DNA from: Variovorax davisae
GTDB taxonomy: Bacteria; Pseudomonadota; Gammaproteobacteria; Burkholderiales; Burkholderiaceae_C
Assembly: GCF_030316845.1 (NCBI RefSeq)
Contig: NZ_JASZYS010000004.1
Span: forward strand, 186,001 to 250,000
Direction: 5' to 3'
Length of the DNA: 64,000 bases
Made by a program: the position numbers and the translations under genes. Numbering within the stretch: position 1 is the stretch's first letter; each line of letters starts with the position of its first letter. The notes beneath the pieces are model-generated. The model was not told where the DNA came from. It was given only the letters and a program-made list of their open reading frames with translations, and made no database searches. Positions 55,201-64,000 of this stretch are shown here, one piece after another.

Positions 55201-55989
55201 ATGAGAGAAAACCGCCTGCGCACGCTGTGGAAGTCGGGAGGCGCCGCCATCAACGGCTGGCTCGCGATCCCGAACGGGTTCTCGGCCGAGACCATGGCCC
55301 ACCAGGGCTGGGACTCGCTGACCATCGACCTGCAGCATGGCGTGGTCGACTACCAGGCGATGATCCCGATGCTGCAGGCGATCTCCACCACCGGCACGGT
55401 GCCGGTGGTGCGCGTGCCCTGGCTCGACCCGAGCGCGCTCATGAAGACGCTCGATGCCGGCGCCTACGGCGTCATCTGCCCGATGATCAGCACCGCCGAC
55501 GAGGCCGCCAAGTTGGTCGCCTACACCCACTACGCCCCGCGCGGCACGCGCAGCTTCGGCCCGGTGCGCGCGCTGCTCTACAGCGGCGCCGACTACGCCC
55601 AGCATGCCAACGACACCATCGTCACCTTCGCCATGATCGAGACCGCGCAGGCGCTGGAGAACCTCGACGCCATCATGTCGGTCGAGGGGCTGGACGCGGT
55701 CTACATCGGGCCGTCCGACCTCTCGCTGGCGCTCGGCTGCCGGCCGGTGTTCGACGACGTCGACCCGCCGGCGGCCCAGGCGATCGACCACATCCTCGAG
55801 CGCGCCAAGGCGCACGGCCTGGTGGCCGGCATCCACAACGGCACGCCCGAGGGGGCGCTGGCGCGCATCGCCAAGGGCTTCCAGTTCGTCACCGTGAGCT
55901 CGGACGCGCGCCTGATCGCCGCCGGCTCGCAGCAAGTGCTTTCCAAGATGCGCGCCGCCCCGGCCGCATCCGGCTCCACCTCCTACTGA
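55201..55989 (+). CDS. HpcH/HpaI aldolase, probably 2-dehydro-3-deoxyglucarate aldolase
   Basis: The 262-residue class II aldolase has DLQHGVVDY with catalytic H46, and metal-binding residues in FAMIETAQALEN and YIGPSDLSLALG. Directly after gudD, it should split 5-keto-4-deoxyglucarate into pyruvate and tartronate semialdehyde (GarL role). AAGGAG before the ATG (55189-55194) is a good ribosome site. Confidence 0.9.
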   Translation: MRENRLRTLWKSGGAAINGWLAIPNGFSAETMAHQGWDSLTIDLQHGVVDYQAMIPMLQAISTTGTVPVVRVPWLDPSALMKTLDAGAYGVICPMISTADEAAKLVAYTHYAPRGTRSFGPVRALLYSGADYAQHANDTIVTFAMIETAQALENLDAIMSVEGLDAVYIGPSDLSLALGCRPVFDDVDPPAAQAIDHILERAKAHGLVAGIHNGTPEGALARIAKGFQFVTVSSDARLIAAGSQQVLSKMRAAPAASGSTSY

Positions 55990-56002
55990 AAGGGAACATC
56001 AC

Positions 56003-56881
56003 ATGAAGATCGGATTCATCGGCCTCGGCATCATGGGCGCGCCGATGGCGCAGAACCTCATGAAGGCCGGCCACGAGATGGTCGTTCGCACACGCAGCAA
56101 GGTGCCCGACGCCCTGCAGGGCGCCACCGTCTGCAAGACCAACGCCGAGGTCGCGCGGGCGGCCGAGGTCGTGATCCTGATGCTGCCGGACACGCCCGAC
56201 GTCGAGCAGGTGCTGTTCGGCGAGGACGGCGTCGCCGCGGGCCTCTCCAAGGGCAAGACCGTGATCGACATGAGCTCGATCGCGCCGATGGAGACCAAGC
56301 GCTTCGCCAAGAAGATCAACGAACTCGGCTGCGATTACCTCGACGCACCGGTGTCGGGCGGCGAAGTCGGCGCCAAGGCGGCCAGCCTGACGATCATGGT
56401 GGGCGGCGACGAAGCCGTGTTCGAGCGCGCCCGGCCGCTGCTCGAGGCCATGGGCAAGAACATCACGCTGGTGGGCGGCAACGGCGATGGCCAGACCACC
56501 AAGGTCGCGAACCAGATCATCGTGGCGCTGAACATCGCCGCGGTCGGCGAGGCGCTGCTGTTCGCGAGCAAGGCCGGCGCCGATCCGGCCAAGGTGCGGC
56601 AGGCGCTGATGGGGGGCTTCGCGGCCAGCCGCATCCTGGAGGTGCACGGCGAACGGATGATCAAGCGCACCTTCAATCCGGGCTTCCGCATCGCGCTGCA
56701 CCAGAAGGACCTGAGCCTGGCGCTCGCGGGTGCGAAGGAGATGGACGTGTCGCTGCCGCAGACCGCCTCGGCGGCGCAGCTGATGCAGTCCTGCGCCGCC
56801 CACGGCTGGGACCAGCTCGATCATTCGGCGCTGGTCAAGGCGCTGGAGCAGATGGCCGCCCACCAGGTGGCGGCGGGCTGA
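56003..56881 (+). CDS. garR: 2-hydroxy-3-oxopropionate (tartronate semialdehyde) reductase
   Basis: The 292-residue beta-hydroxyacid dehydrogenase has the Rossmann motif GFIGLGIMGAPMAQNL at the N-terminus, DAPVSGGEVGAK (114-125) and catalytic K167 (GQTTKVANQ). It reduces tartronate semialdehyde to glycerate, completing the operon's pathway. Its TGA stop at 56879-56881 directly abuts the convergent TPR gene's stop, with no base between. Confidence 0.93.
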   Translation: MKIGFIGLGIMGAPMAQNLMKAGHEMVVRTRSKVPDALQGATVCKTNAEVARAAEVVILMLPDTPDVEQVLFGEDGVAAGLSKGKTVIDMSSIAPMETKRFAKKINELGCDYLDAPVSGGEVGAKAASLTIMVGGDEAVFERARPLLEAMGKNITLVGGNGDGQTTKVANQIIVALNIAAVGEALLFASKAGADPAKVRQALMGGFAASRILEVHGERMIKRTFNPGFRIALHQKDLSLALAGAKEMDVSLPQTASAAQLMQSCAAHGWDQLDHSALVKALEQMAAHQVAAG

Positions 56882-58216
56882 TCAGGCGAACGCGGGCAGG
56901 CCGAGCCGGCTGCAGACCGCGGCCGCCTGCCGGCGCAGCCGCAGCGACTCCGGCTGGCGGTTGACCTGCTGCTGCAGGATGCCCTGCGCGCCGGCCAGCG
57001 AAGCCTCGGTGCCGAGGCGCACCAGCGCATCCACGTACACCTGCTCGAACAGGTCGCGCTGGGCATGGCTGCCGCCGATCCGGGCCAGCCGCGGCAGCGC
57101 CAGTCCCAGCCCGTCGATCGCCGCCGCGAAGTCGCCGCGGGCATGGGCGCGCAGCCCGTGCGCCGCGGGCACGCAGACCTGCTGCCAGGCCTCGCGGCTC
57201 GAAGGCGGCGCGTTCGGCGCGAAGCTCTCGATGTGGCGCAGCAGGACGTCGGCCTCGTCCCGGCCGGCGCGTGCCAGGCCATAGAGGTATTGCAGGTCCA
57301 GGAAGGGCAGCACGTGGTCGTCGAGGCGCTGCGCGAGGTGGTTGGCCAGGTCCTGCCAGCGATCGCCGACCGCGATGCCCGCGAGCTCGAAACGGGCCAG
57401 CAGCGACACGGCGCCGATCTGGTCCTGCGAATAGTCCTTGACCACGCCCCAGACCTCGCGGTCGTAGACCTCGAGCGCCTCGGCGTCGCGGCCGAGGTCG
57501 ATCAGGAACAGGGCCACGTGCCACCAGTTGTGCGTGACCATGAAGGAGTTGAGTCCGACCCAGGTGTCGCTGAGCGCGCGCATCACGGCCAGCCCTTCGT
57601 CCAGGCGCCCCTCGGTCAGCATCACGTGGCCGAGCGCATGGTGCGCCCATGGCTCCTTGCGCCGCATCATGATCGCGCGCCGGGCGCTGGCCTCGGCCTC
57701 GCGCATCAGGTGGCATTGCTCGTAGCCGAAGGCGGCCATGCCGTGCAGGTACGCGACGTCGCCGGACGCCGGCAGCGCGGCCAGCGCGAGCCGCAGCATG
57801 CCGGGGCAGTCGCCGCTGTTGAAGCAGTGGTACTGGCCGAGCTTGAGCGAGGCCAGGTCGCGCGGATGCTCCAGGGCCTGCTCCTGGTGCAGCGCCACCG
57901 CGCGCGCGATGTCGCCCGCGGCCCAGGCCGCGACGGCCTCGATGTAGCGCTGCTCGCGCGGGGTGGCGCGCGAGGCGCCGGCCTGCGCACGTTCGAGGAA
58001 GGGGCGCGCGTTGGCGGCCGCGTCCTTCGATTCGGCGAACAGGTGCAGGGTGGCGCAGTAGGCCTGCACCAGCGGGCTCGGGTCATGGGCGGCGGCCAGG
58101 GTGTCGACCGCCCGCGCCTCGCAGGCGATGAAGCCTTCGACGAAGGCATTGACCGCCGGCAGGCTCGCCGCGTCGTCGAGCGTGACCGGATTGCCGAGAC
58201 TGTCGGTGCTGCGCAT
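56882..58216 (-). CDS. TPR protein of the TTC38 family
   Basis: A 444-residue helical-repeat protein: AVDTLAAAHDPSPLVQ, LASLKLGQYHCFNSGD, AIMMRRKEPWAHHALGHVML and FMVTHNWWHVALFLIDLG fit the tetratricopeptide-repeat 38 family. No signal peptide or enzyme motif is visible. Bacterial members are often near amide or peptide uptake genes but have no defined function. It follows an amidase gene (11 bp gap) on the same strand and probably belongs to the dpp-amidase operon. Confidence 0.78.
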   Translation of the reverse strand: MRSTDSLGNPVTLDDAASLPAVNAFVEGFIACEARAVDTLAAAHDPSPLVQAYCATLHLFAESKDAAANARPFLERAQAGASRATPREQRYIEAVAAWAAGDIARAVALHQEQALEHPRDLASLKLGQYHCFNSGDCPGMLRLALAALPASGDVAYLHGMAAFGYEQCHLMREAEASARRAIMMRRKEPWAHHALGHVMLTEGRLDEGLAVMRALSDTWVGLNSFMVTHNWWHVALFLIDLGRDAEALEVYDREVWGVVKDYSQDQIGAVSLLARFELAGIAVGDRWQDLANHLAQRLDDHVLPFLDLQYLYGLARAGRDEADVLLRHIESFAPNAPPSSREAWQQVCVPAAHGLRAHARGDFAAAIDGLGLALPRLARIGGSHAQRDLFEQVYVDALVRLGTEASLAGAQGILQQQVNRQPESLRLRRQAAAVCSRLGLPAFA

Positions 58217-58227
58217 GGCGTCGCCGC

Positions 58228-59634
58228 TCAGTCGCGCGGCGGTTCGGGCCAGGGCCGCTGCGCCTCGCGGATCTGCTCGAAGGCGCGCGAGACCTTCAGC
58301 ACGCCCAGGTCGTCGAACCGCTTTCCGGCGATCTGCAACCCGATCGGCAATCCGCCGCTGCTGTAGCCGCAGTTGATCGAGGCCGCCGGCTGCTCCGACA
58401 TGTTGAACGGCACCGTGAAGCCGATGTGCTCCAGCGGCCGCAGCGGGTCGTTGGTGGGCGACGGCGCCTCGGCGGCGGCCGGCAGGTTCGGTGCGGTCGG
58501 CGAGATCACGTAGTCGTAGCCGGCGCAGGCCGCCACCGCGGCGACCCGGGTCGCGTGGAACTGGCTGAAGGCGCGGAACACATGCTCGCCGCTGAAGCCC
58601 TCCGCGCTGTCGGCCCACTGCCGGATGTAGGGCAGCACCTTGGCGCGCTGGTCGGGGCGCAGCGCGTTGATGTCGACCCGCGAGCGCATGCGCCACAGGT
58701 GGTCCATGCCGTCGAGCATCGCCTGCGTCATGAAGGGCTGCAGGGTCTCGACGATCGCGCCCGCGCGTTCGAACAGCCGCGCCGCATGCGCGACCGCGGC
58801 GCGGATCTCGGGCTCCACCGCCAGGCCGCAGCCGGCGTCGAGCAGCAGGCCGATGCGCAGGCCGCGCAGGTGCTCGACACCGACGTCGAAGCCGGACCAG
58901 TCGATCGCCTCCGGCGGCAGGCTCATGCTGTCGCGCGCGTCGGCCAGCGACAGCGGCGCCATCATCAGCGCCGCGTCGGCCACCGTGCGCGTCATGGGGC
59001 CGGCGGCGCGTCCCATGTAGGGCGGGTCGATCGGGATCCGGCCCAGGCTGGGCTTGAGCGTGAAGATGCCGCACCAGGCGGCCGGCAGGCGCAGCGAGCC
59101 GCCGATGTCGGTGCCGATGTGCAGCGGGCCGTAGCCGGCGGCCGCCGCGGCGCCGGCGCCGGCGCTCGAGCCGCCCGGCGTGCGCGACAGGTCCCAGGGA
59201 TTGCGCGCCAGCGCATGGAAGCTCGACAGGCCGGAGGACAGCATGCCGTAGTCCGGCATGGTGGTTTTCGCCAGGATCACCGCGCCGGCTTCCTTGAGCC
59301 GGGCCGCGGGCGGCGCGTCGACCGCCGCCGGCCGCAGGTCGGTGGCCGCGGTGCCGGCCGGCATCGGGTCGCCGCGGGTCGCGATGTTTTCCTTGATCGT
59401 GGTCGGGACACCGTCGAGCGGGCCCAGCGGCTCGCCGCGGGCCCAGCGCGCCTCGGCCGCGCGGGCCTGATCCAGCGCCGCCTCGGGGCGCAGCAGCCAG
59501 GTGGCCTGCAGCCGCGGCTCCCAGCGCCCGACGTGGTCCAGCACCGACTGCGTCACCTCGACCGGCGACAGGCGCTTGGCGCGGTAGCCGGCGATCAGCT
59601 CGCGCGCCGACAGGTCATGCAGTGCGCCGGTCAC
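58228..59634 (-). CDS. Amidase signature family enzyme of the Dpp-type locus
   Basis: A GTG at 59634 starts 468 residues with K81 (VPTTIKENIATRG), S156 in PGGSSAGAG and nucleophile S180 in GTDIGGSLRLPA, the full amidase triad. Its start overlaps the stop of the binding-protein gene by 4 bp (GTGA), so it is co-translated with an oligopeptide-type importer. The likely role is hydrolysis of an imported amide. The substrate is unknown. Confidence 0.9.
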   Translation of the reverse strand: MTGALHDLSARELIAGYRAKRLSPVEVTQSVLDHVGRWEPRLQATWLLRPEAALDQARAAEARWARGEPLGPLDGVPTTIKENIATRGDPMPAGTAATDLRPAAVDAPPAARLKEAGAVILAKTTMPDYGMLSSGLSSFHALARNPWDLSRTPGGSSAGAGAAAAAGYGPLHIGTDIGGSLRLPAAWCGIFTLKPSLGRIPIDPPYMGRAAGPMTRTVADAALMMAPLSLADARDSMSLPPEAIDWSGFDVGVEHLRGLRIGLLLDAGCGLAVEPEIRAAVAHAARLFERAGAIVETLQPFMTQAMLDGMDHLWRMRSRVDINALRPDQRAKVLPYIRQWADSAEGFSGEHVFRAFSQFHATRVAAVAACAGYDYVISPTAPNLPAAAEAPSPTNDPLRPLEHIGFTVPFNMSEQPAASINCGYSSGGLPIGLQIAGKRFDDLGVLKVSRAFEQIREAQRPWPEPPRD

Positions 59635-61124
59635 GACCAGGACAGCGCCGACAGGTCGTTGACGAAGATCGGCATGTCCTTCCACAGCCCCCGCACGCTC
59701 TTCTTCGCCACGGTCGGCCACTGGGGCTGGAACAGGAAGCCGTTGGCCGCATCGCTGGCCAGCAGGCGCTGGGCGTCGCCGAGCAGCTTGTTGCGCTCGG
59801 CCGCATTGCCGGTGGTCTTGATCTTGTCGAACAGCGCGTTGAAGTCCTTCGACTGGTAGCCCCAGTAGTAGTCGGCCTTGGCATAGTTGCCGAGGTCGAA
59901 GGGCTCGACGTGCGAGACGATGCTGAGGTCGAAGTCGTGGCCGCCGCCGTAGGTGCCGCTGAGCCACTGGGCCCATTCGACGTTCTGGACCTTCACGTTG
60001 ATGCCGATCTTGGCCAGCTGGGCCACGATCATCTCGCCGCCCTGGCGCGCGTAGGGCGGCGGCGGCAGCGTCATCGTGAGTTCCATCGGCGTCTTCACGC
60101 CGGCCTCGGCCAGCAGCGCCTTGGCCTTCTCGATGTTGAACGGGTTCACGCCGGTGGTGTCCACATAGCCTGCGGCGCCCGGCACGTAGTGGCTGCCGAT
60201 CGGCACACCGAAGCCGTCGACCGCGCCCTCGATCAAGGCCTTGCGGTCGATCGCCATCAGGATCGCGCGCCGCACGCGCACATCGTCCAGCGGCTTGCGC
60301 TTGTTGTTGATCGCCAGGATGGTCTTGGCCCGCGAGCCGCTCAGGATGACCTGGAACTGGGGGTTGTTCTTGAACTGCGGCACGACGCGCGTGCCGATGC
60401 GCGGGAAGGCGTCGACGTCGCCGGCCAGCAGCGAGGCGGCCTGGGCCGCCGGGTCGGAGATGAAGCGGAAGCTGACCTTGTTGAGCTTGGCGGCGCCCGG
60501 GTTGCGGAAGCCGTCCCATTTGCCGAGCACCAGCGAACTGCCCTTGTTCCAGCTGTCGAGCTTGTAGGGGCCGGTGCCGACCGGCTTGGTCGCGTTGCTG
60601 TCGGCGCTCTTGGGCTCGACGATGACGGAGGTCGCCTGGCCCAGCACGAAGGGCAGGTCGGGGTCGATCTCCTTGTTGATGATCACGACCGTGGCGTCGT
60701 CGACCACCTGGGTGCTGATGTTGGCGAAGGTGCGCTTGTCCTTGTTGGTGCTCTTCTCGCCGCCGGCACGGTCGAACGAGAACTTGACCGCCTGCGCATT
60801 GAAGGGCTCGCCATTCTGGAACTTGACGCCGCGGCGCAGCTTGAAGGTGTAGGTGCGCAGGTCGGGCGAGACCTCCCAGCTCTCGGCCAGCAGCGGCGTG
60901 ACGCTGCCGTCGGAATTGATCTTGGTCAGCGTCTCGAGGACGTTGTAGAGGACGATCTCGCCGATCGCCGAGGCGGCGCCGGCGGTCGGGTCCAGACCCG
61001 GCGGCTCGAGCGCCATGCCGATCACCATGGCGTCCTTTCGGCCCTGTGCCAGTGCGGCCTGCGGCAGCGCGAGCGGCACGGTGGCGAGTGCGGCGGTGGT
61101 CAGGAGGGTGCGGCGATTCAGCAT
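59631..61124 (-). CDS. Dpp/Opp-type ABC transporter substrate-binding protein
   Basis: The 497-residue family 5 binding protein has a twin-arginine-like signal (MLNRRTLLTTAALATVPLAL, ending AALAQ) and the cluster signature YTFKLRRGVKFQNGEPFNAQAVKF, cited as LRRGVKFQNGEPFNA. The family binds peptides, nickel, glutathione or opines. It overlaps the amidase gene and follows the ATPase gene by 81 bp. Confidence 0.92.
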   Translation of the reverse strand: MLNRRTLLTTAALATVPLALPQAALAQGRKDAMVIGMALEPPGLDPTAGAASAIGEIVLYNVLETLTKINSDGSVTPLLAESWEVSPDLRTYTFKLRRGVKFQNGEPFNAQAVKFSFDRAGGEKSTNKDKRTFANISTQVVDDATVVIINKEIDPDLPFVLGQATSVIVEPKSADSNATKPVGTGPYKLDSWNKGSSLVLGKWDGFRNPGAAKLNKVSFRFISDPAAQAASLLAGDVDAFPRIGTRVVPQFKNNPQFQVILSGSRAKTILAINNKRKPLDDVRVRRAILMAIDRKALIEGAVDGFGVPIGSHYVPGAAGYVDTTGVNPFNIEKAKALLAEAGVKTPMELTMTLPPPPYARQGGEMIVAQLAKIGINVKVQNVEWAQWLSGTYGGGHDFDLSIVSHVEPFDLGNYAKADYYWGYQSKDFNALFDKIKTTGNAAERNKLLGDAQRLLASDAANGFLFQPQWPTVAKKSVRGLWKDMPIFVNDLSALSWS

Positions 61125-61205
61125 GGTTCAGGGCTCCAGGGAAAGGCGGATGGGAAATACAGTGTTACATCATCGCGAAGCAGCGCCCGCGGGGCAAGCA
61201 TTTGC

Positions 61206-62035
61206 TCATGCAGACGCCAGCGGTTCGGCGCGCGGCACGGCGTCCAGCAGCGCGCGGGTGTAGGGATGCTGCGCATGTGCGAAGAGCTGCTGCGGCGTCC
61301 CGCGCTCGACCACGATGCCACGGTGCAGCACGCAGACCTCGTCGCACAGGTGGTTGACCACCGCCAGGTCGTGGCTGATCAGCAGGTAGCTGATGCCGAA
61401 CTGCTGCTGCAGGTCCTGCATCAGGTTGAGCACCTGGGCCTGCACCGAGACGTCGAGCGCGCTCACCGGCTCGTCGGCCACGATCAGCTTCGGCCGCGTG
61501 ATCAGGGCCCGCGCGATGGCGATGCGCTGGCGCTGGCCGCCCGAGAATTCATGCGGATACTTGTGCAGGTCGGTGCTGCGCAGGCCGACGGCGGCCAGCG
61601 ATTCGCCGGCCCGCTCGCGCTGCTCGGCCCGGCTGGTCTCGGCCAGCGCCTCGAGCGGCTCGGCGACGATCCGCGCGACCGTCTGGCGCGGATCGAGCGA
61701 GCCGTAGGGGTCCTGGAACACCATCTGCAGATCGCGCCGCGCGGCGCGCAGTTGATCCTTGGGCAGGGCGTGCAGGTCGCGTCCGAGCAGCTTCACGCTG
61801 CCCGAGCTCGGCCGGTCGAGCGCCATCACGAGCCGCGCGATGGTCGACTTGCCCGAGCCGGATTCACCGACGATGCCCAGGCTCTGGCCGGGCCGGACGC
61901 TGAAGCTCACGCCGTTGAGCGCCTGGACGCTGGGCGCCGGGCCGAACAGCCGCTCGCGCGGCAGGGTGTAGTGGCGCACGAGGTCCGTGACTTCGAGCAG
62001 CGCCGCCGAATCCGGATCGGGGTCGAAGCGGGCGG

Positions 62036-62039
<4 letters not shown>
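61206..62039 (-). CDS. Dpp-type ABC transporter ATP-binding protein (DppF-like)
   Basis: The GTG start at 62039 overlaps the dppD-like stop by 4 bp. The 277-residue ATPase has Walker A GESGSGKST, signature [15 protein letters not shown] and Walker B LIVADEPVSALD. It has the pattern of the second ATPase of Dpp/Opp importers. The C-terminal HPYTRALLDAVP is typical. Confidence 0.92.
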
Positions 62040-63025
<986 letters not shown>

Positions 63026-63033
63026 GGGGAGCT

Positions 63034-63915
63034 TCAGCGGGCGCGGGCCAGGCGGGGGTCGAGCAGGTCCCGCAGGCCGTCGCCCAGCAGGTTGAGGCCC
63101 AGCACCGCCAGCGCGATCGCCATGCCGGGGAAGACAGCCAGCAGGGGGGCTTGGAACATCATGGTCTGGGCTTCGCTCAGCATGCGGCCCCACGACGGCT
63201 GCGGTGGCTGCGTGCCCAGGCCGAGATAGGACAGCGCCGCCTCGGCCAGGATCGCGACCGCGAAGCGGATCGTGATCTGCACGATCAGCACCGCCGAGAT
63301 GTTGGGCAGCACGTGCTGCATCGTGATGGCGAACGCGCCCTTGCCGCAGGCGCGCGCGGCCGCCACGTACTCGCGCGACCAGATCGCGTTGGCCGAGGCC
63401 CGCGTGATGCGGGCGAAGGTCGGGATGTTGTAGATGCCGATGGCGACGATCGCGTTGACGATGCCGGCGCCGAACACCGCCGTCATCATGATCGCCGACA
63501 GGATCGCCGGGAAGGCCATCGTGAAGTCGGTCAGGCGCATGATCGCTTCCTCGACCCAGCCGCGGCGGGCGGCCGCGAGCAGGCCGAGCGCGGTGCCCAC
63601 CGTGAGGCCGATGCCGACCGCGATCACGCCGACCAGGATCGAGGCGCGCGCGCCCACCAGCAGCAGCGAGGCGACGTCGCGGCCGAAGGTGTCGGTGCCG
63701 AGCCAGTGCGCCCAACTCGGCTTCTGCAGCTTGCTCGCGAGGTCCAACTCGTAGGGCGACCAGGGGGTCCAGACCAGCGACACGGCGGCCGCTGCGACCA
63801 GCAGCAGGCTCAGGACGGCGCCGATCGTGAAGCTGCGGTGCCGCAGCGCCCGGCCCCAGAAGCCGGGCACCTTGAAGGCGGCCGCGCTGGGCACCGCCGT
63901 GGGTACTGCGCTCAT
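63034..63915 (-). CDS. Dpp-type ABC transporter permease (DppC-like)
   Basis: The 293-residue inner-membrane permease has about six hydrophobic segments and the coupling-loop region REYVAAARACGKGAFAITMQHVLPN, cited as EYVAAARACGKGAF. HWLGTDTFGRDVASLLLVGARASI is the DppC N-terminal periplasmic motif, cited as LGTDTFGRDVASLLL. It overlaps the preceding permease gene by 3 bp. Confidence 0.92.
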   Translation of the reverse strand: MSAVPTAVPSAAAFKVPGFWGRALRHRSFTIGAVLSLLLVAAAAVSLVWTPWSPYELDLASKLQKPSWAHWLGTDTFGRDVASLLLVGARASILVGVIAVGIGLTVGTALGLLAAARRGWVEEAIMRLTDFTMAFPAILSAIMMTAVFGAGIVNAIVAIGIYNIPTFARITRASANAIWSREYVAAARACGKGAFAITMQHVLPNISAVLIVQITIRFAVAILAEAALSYLGLGTQPPQPSWGRMLSEAQTMMFQAPLLAVFPGMAIALAVLGLNLLGDGLRDLLDPRLARAR

Positions 63916-64000
63916 ATGTCGGAAGCCTTGATGCGCGGGTCGATCACGGCATACAGCACGTCGACCACGAAGTTGACGATGACCACCATCGCGGCCAGCA
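63912..64000 (-). CDS. Dpp-type ABC transporter permease (DppB-like), C-terminal end only
   Basis: Only the last 28 codons are in the window; the gene runs beyond base 64000. VIVNFVVDVLYAVIDPRIKASDI, quoted as VNFVVDVLYAVIDPRIK, is the characteristic DppB C-terminus. It overlaps the DppC-like start (TGA inside ATATGAG). The order DppB, DppC, DppD, DppF, binding protein is thus partly visible. Confidence 0.85.
   Translation of the reverse strand, partial: LAAMVVIVNFVVDVLYAVIDPRIKASDI

Overview
The window is GC-rich, gene-dense chromosomal DNA from a betaproteobacterium. Comamonadaceae is most likely, and the gene set resembles Variovorax; this is a judgement from gene content, not a database match. 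Supporting signs are several solute-binding proteins of the tripartite tricarboxylate (Bug) and Liv types, a betaproteobacterial aa3 oxidase cluster (ctaC-ctaD-ctaG-ctaE with SURF1, ctaA, ctaB and sco), and rpoH under a perfect CIRCE element. I saw no rRNA, tRNA, CRISPR array, insertion sequence or phage gene, and no gene-free stretch longer than about 125 bp.

Layout. (1) 1-806: 3' part of a CsgG/HfaB-type lipoprotein gene. (2) 816-7900: an IclR regulator facing pcaI-pcaJ-pcaF (end of the beta-ketoadipate pathway), an SDR and a Bug binding protein, then an ornithine cyclodeaminase-like gene and a TauE exporter. (3) 8199-21477: a minus-strand ten-gene block, probably one operon. It holds a crotonase, a feruloyl-CoA synthetase, an SDR, a complete Liv-type ABC importer with a LivM-LivG fusion, a tannase/feruloyl-esterase lipoprotein, an acyl-CoA dehydrogenase and a distal MarR gene. 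A divergent amidohydrolase completes the set. Together they look like a hydroxycinnamate release, uptake and CoA-dependent side-chain-shortening system. (4) 21487-27376: KefC-type antiporter with KefF-like reductase, orphan ParA, MaoC hydratase, trmL, comF and a divergent BioC-like gene. (5) 27500-38192: the cytochrome c oxidase and heme A assembly cluster, followed by an AlkC-like HEAT protein. (6) 38241-47910: rpoH with CIRCE, a truncated Mpo1-family remnant, ftsY, an M16 peptidase pair, rsmD, coaD and the pyroglutamate operon pxpB-pxpC-pxpA-pcp. (7) 47913-51726: alpha/beta hydrolase, histidine phosphatase, amidase and PhyH-type dioxygenase. (8) 51754-56881: a D-glucarate operon (LacI regulator, Bug protein, gudD, aldolase, garR) with three matching palindromic operators. 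(9) 56882-64000: a TPR protein, an amidase and a Dpp-type ABC importer that runs off the window edge.

How the genes work together. Regions 2 and 3 form an aromatic-acid theme: esters of hydroxycinnamates could be cleaved, imported, activated to CoA thioesters and shortened, and the ring products could finish through PcaIJ and PcaF. Region 8 takes up and splits glucarate, ending at glycerate. Region 5 builds the terminal oxidase. Very short or overlapping junctions (ATGA or GTGA overlaps, and convergent stops abutting at 56881/56882) show a compact genome.
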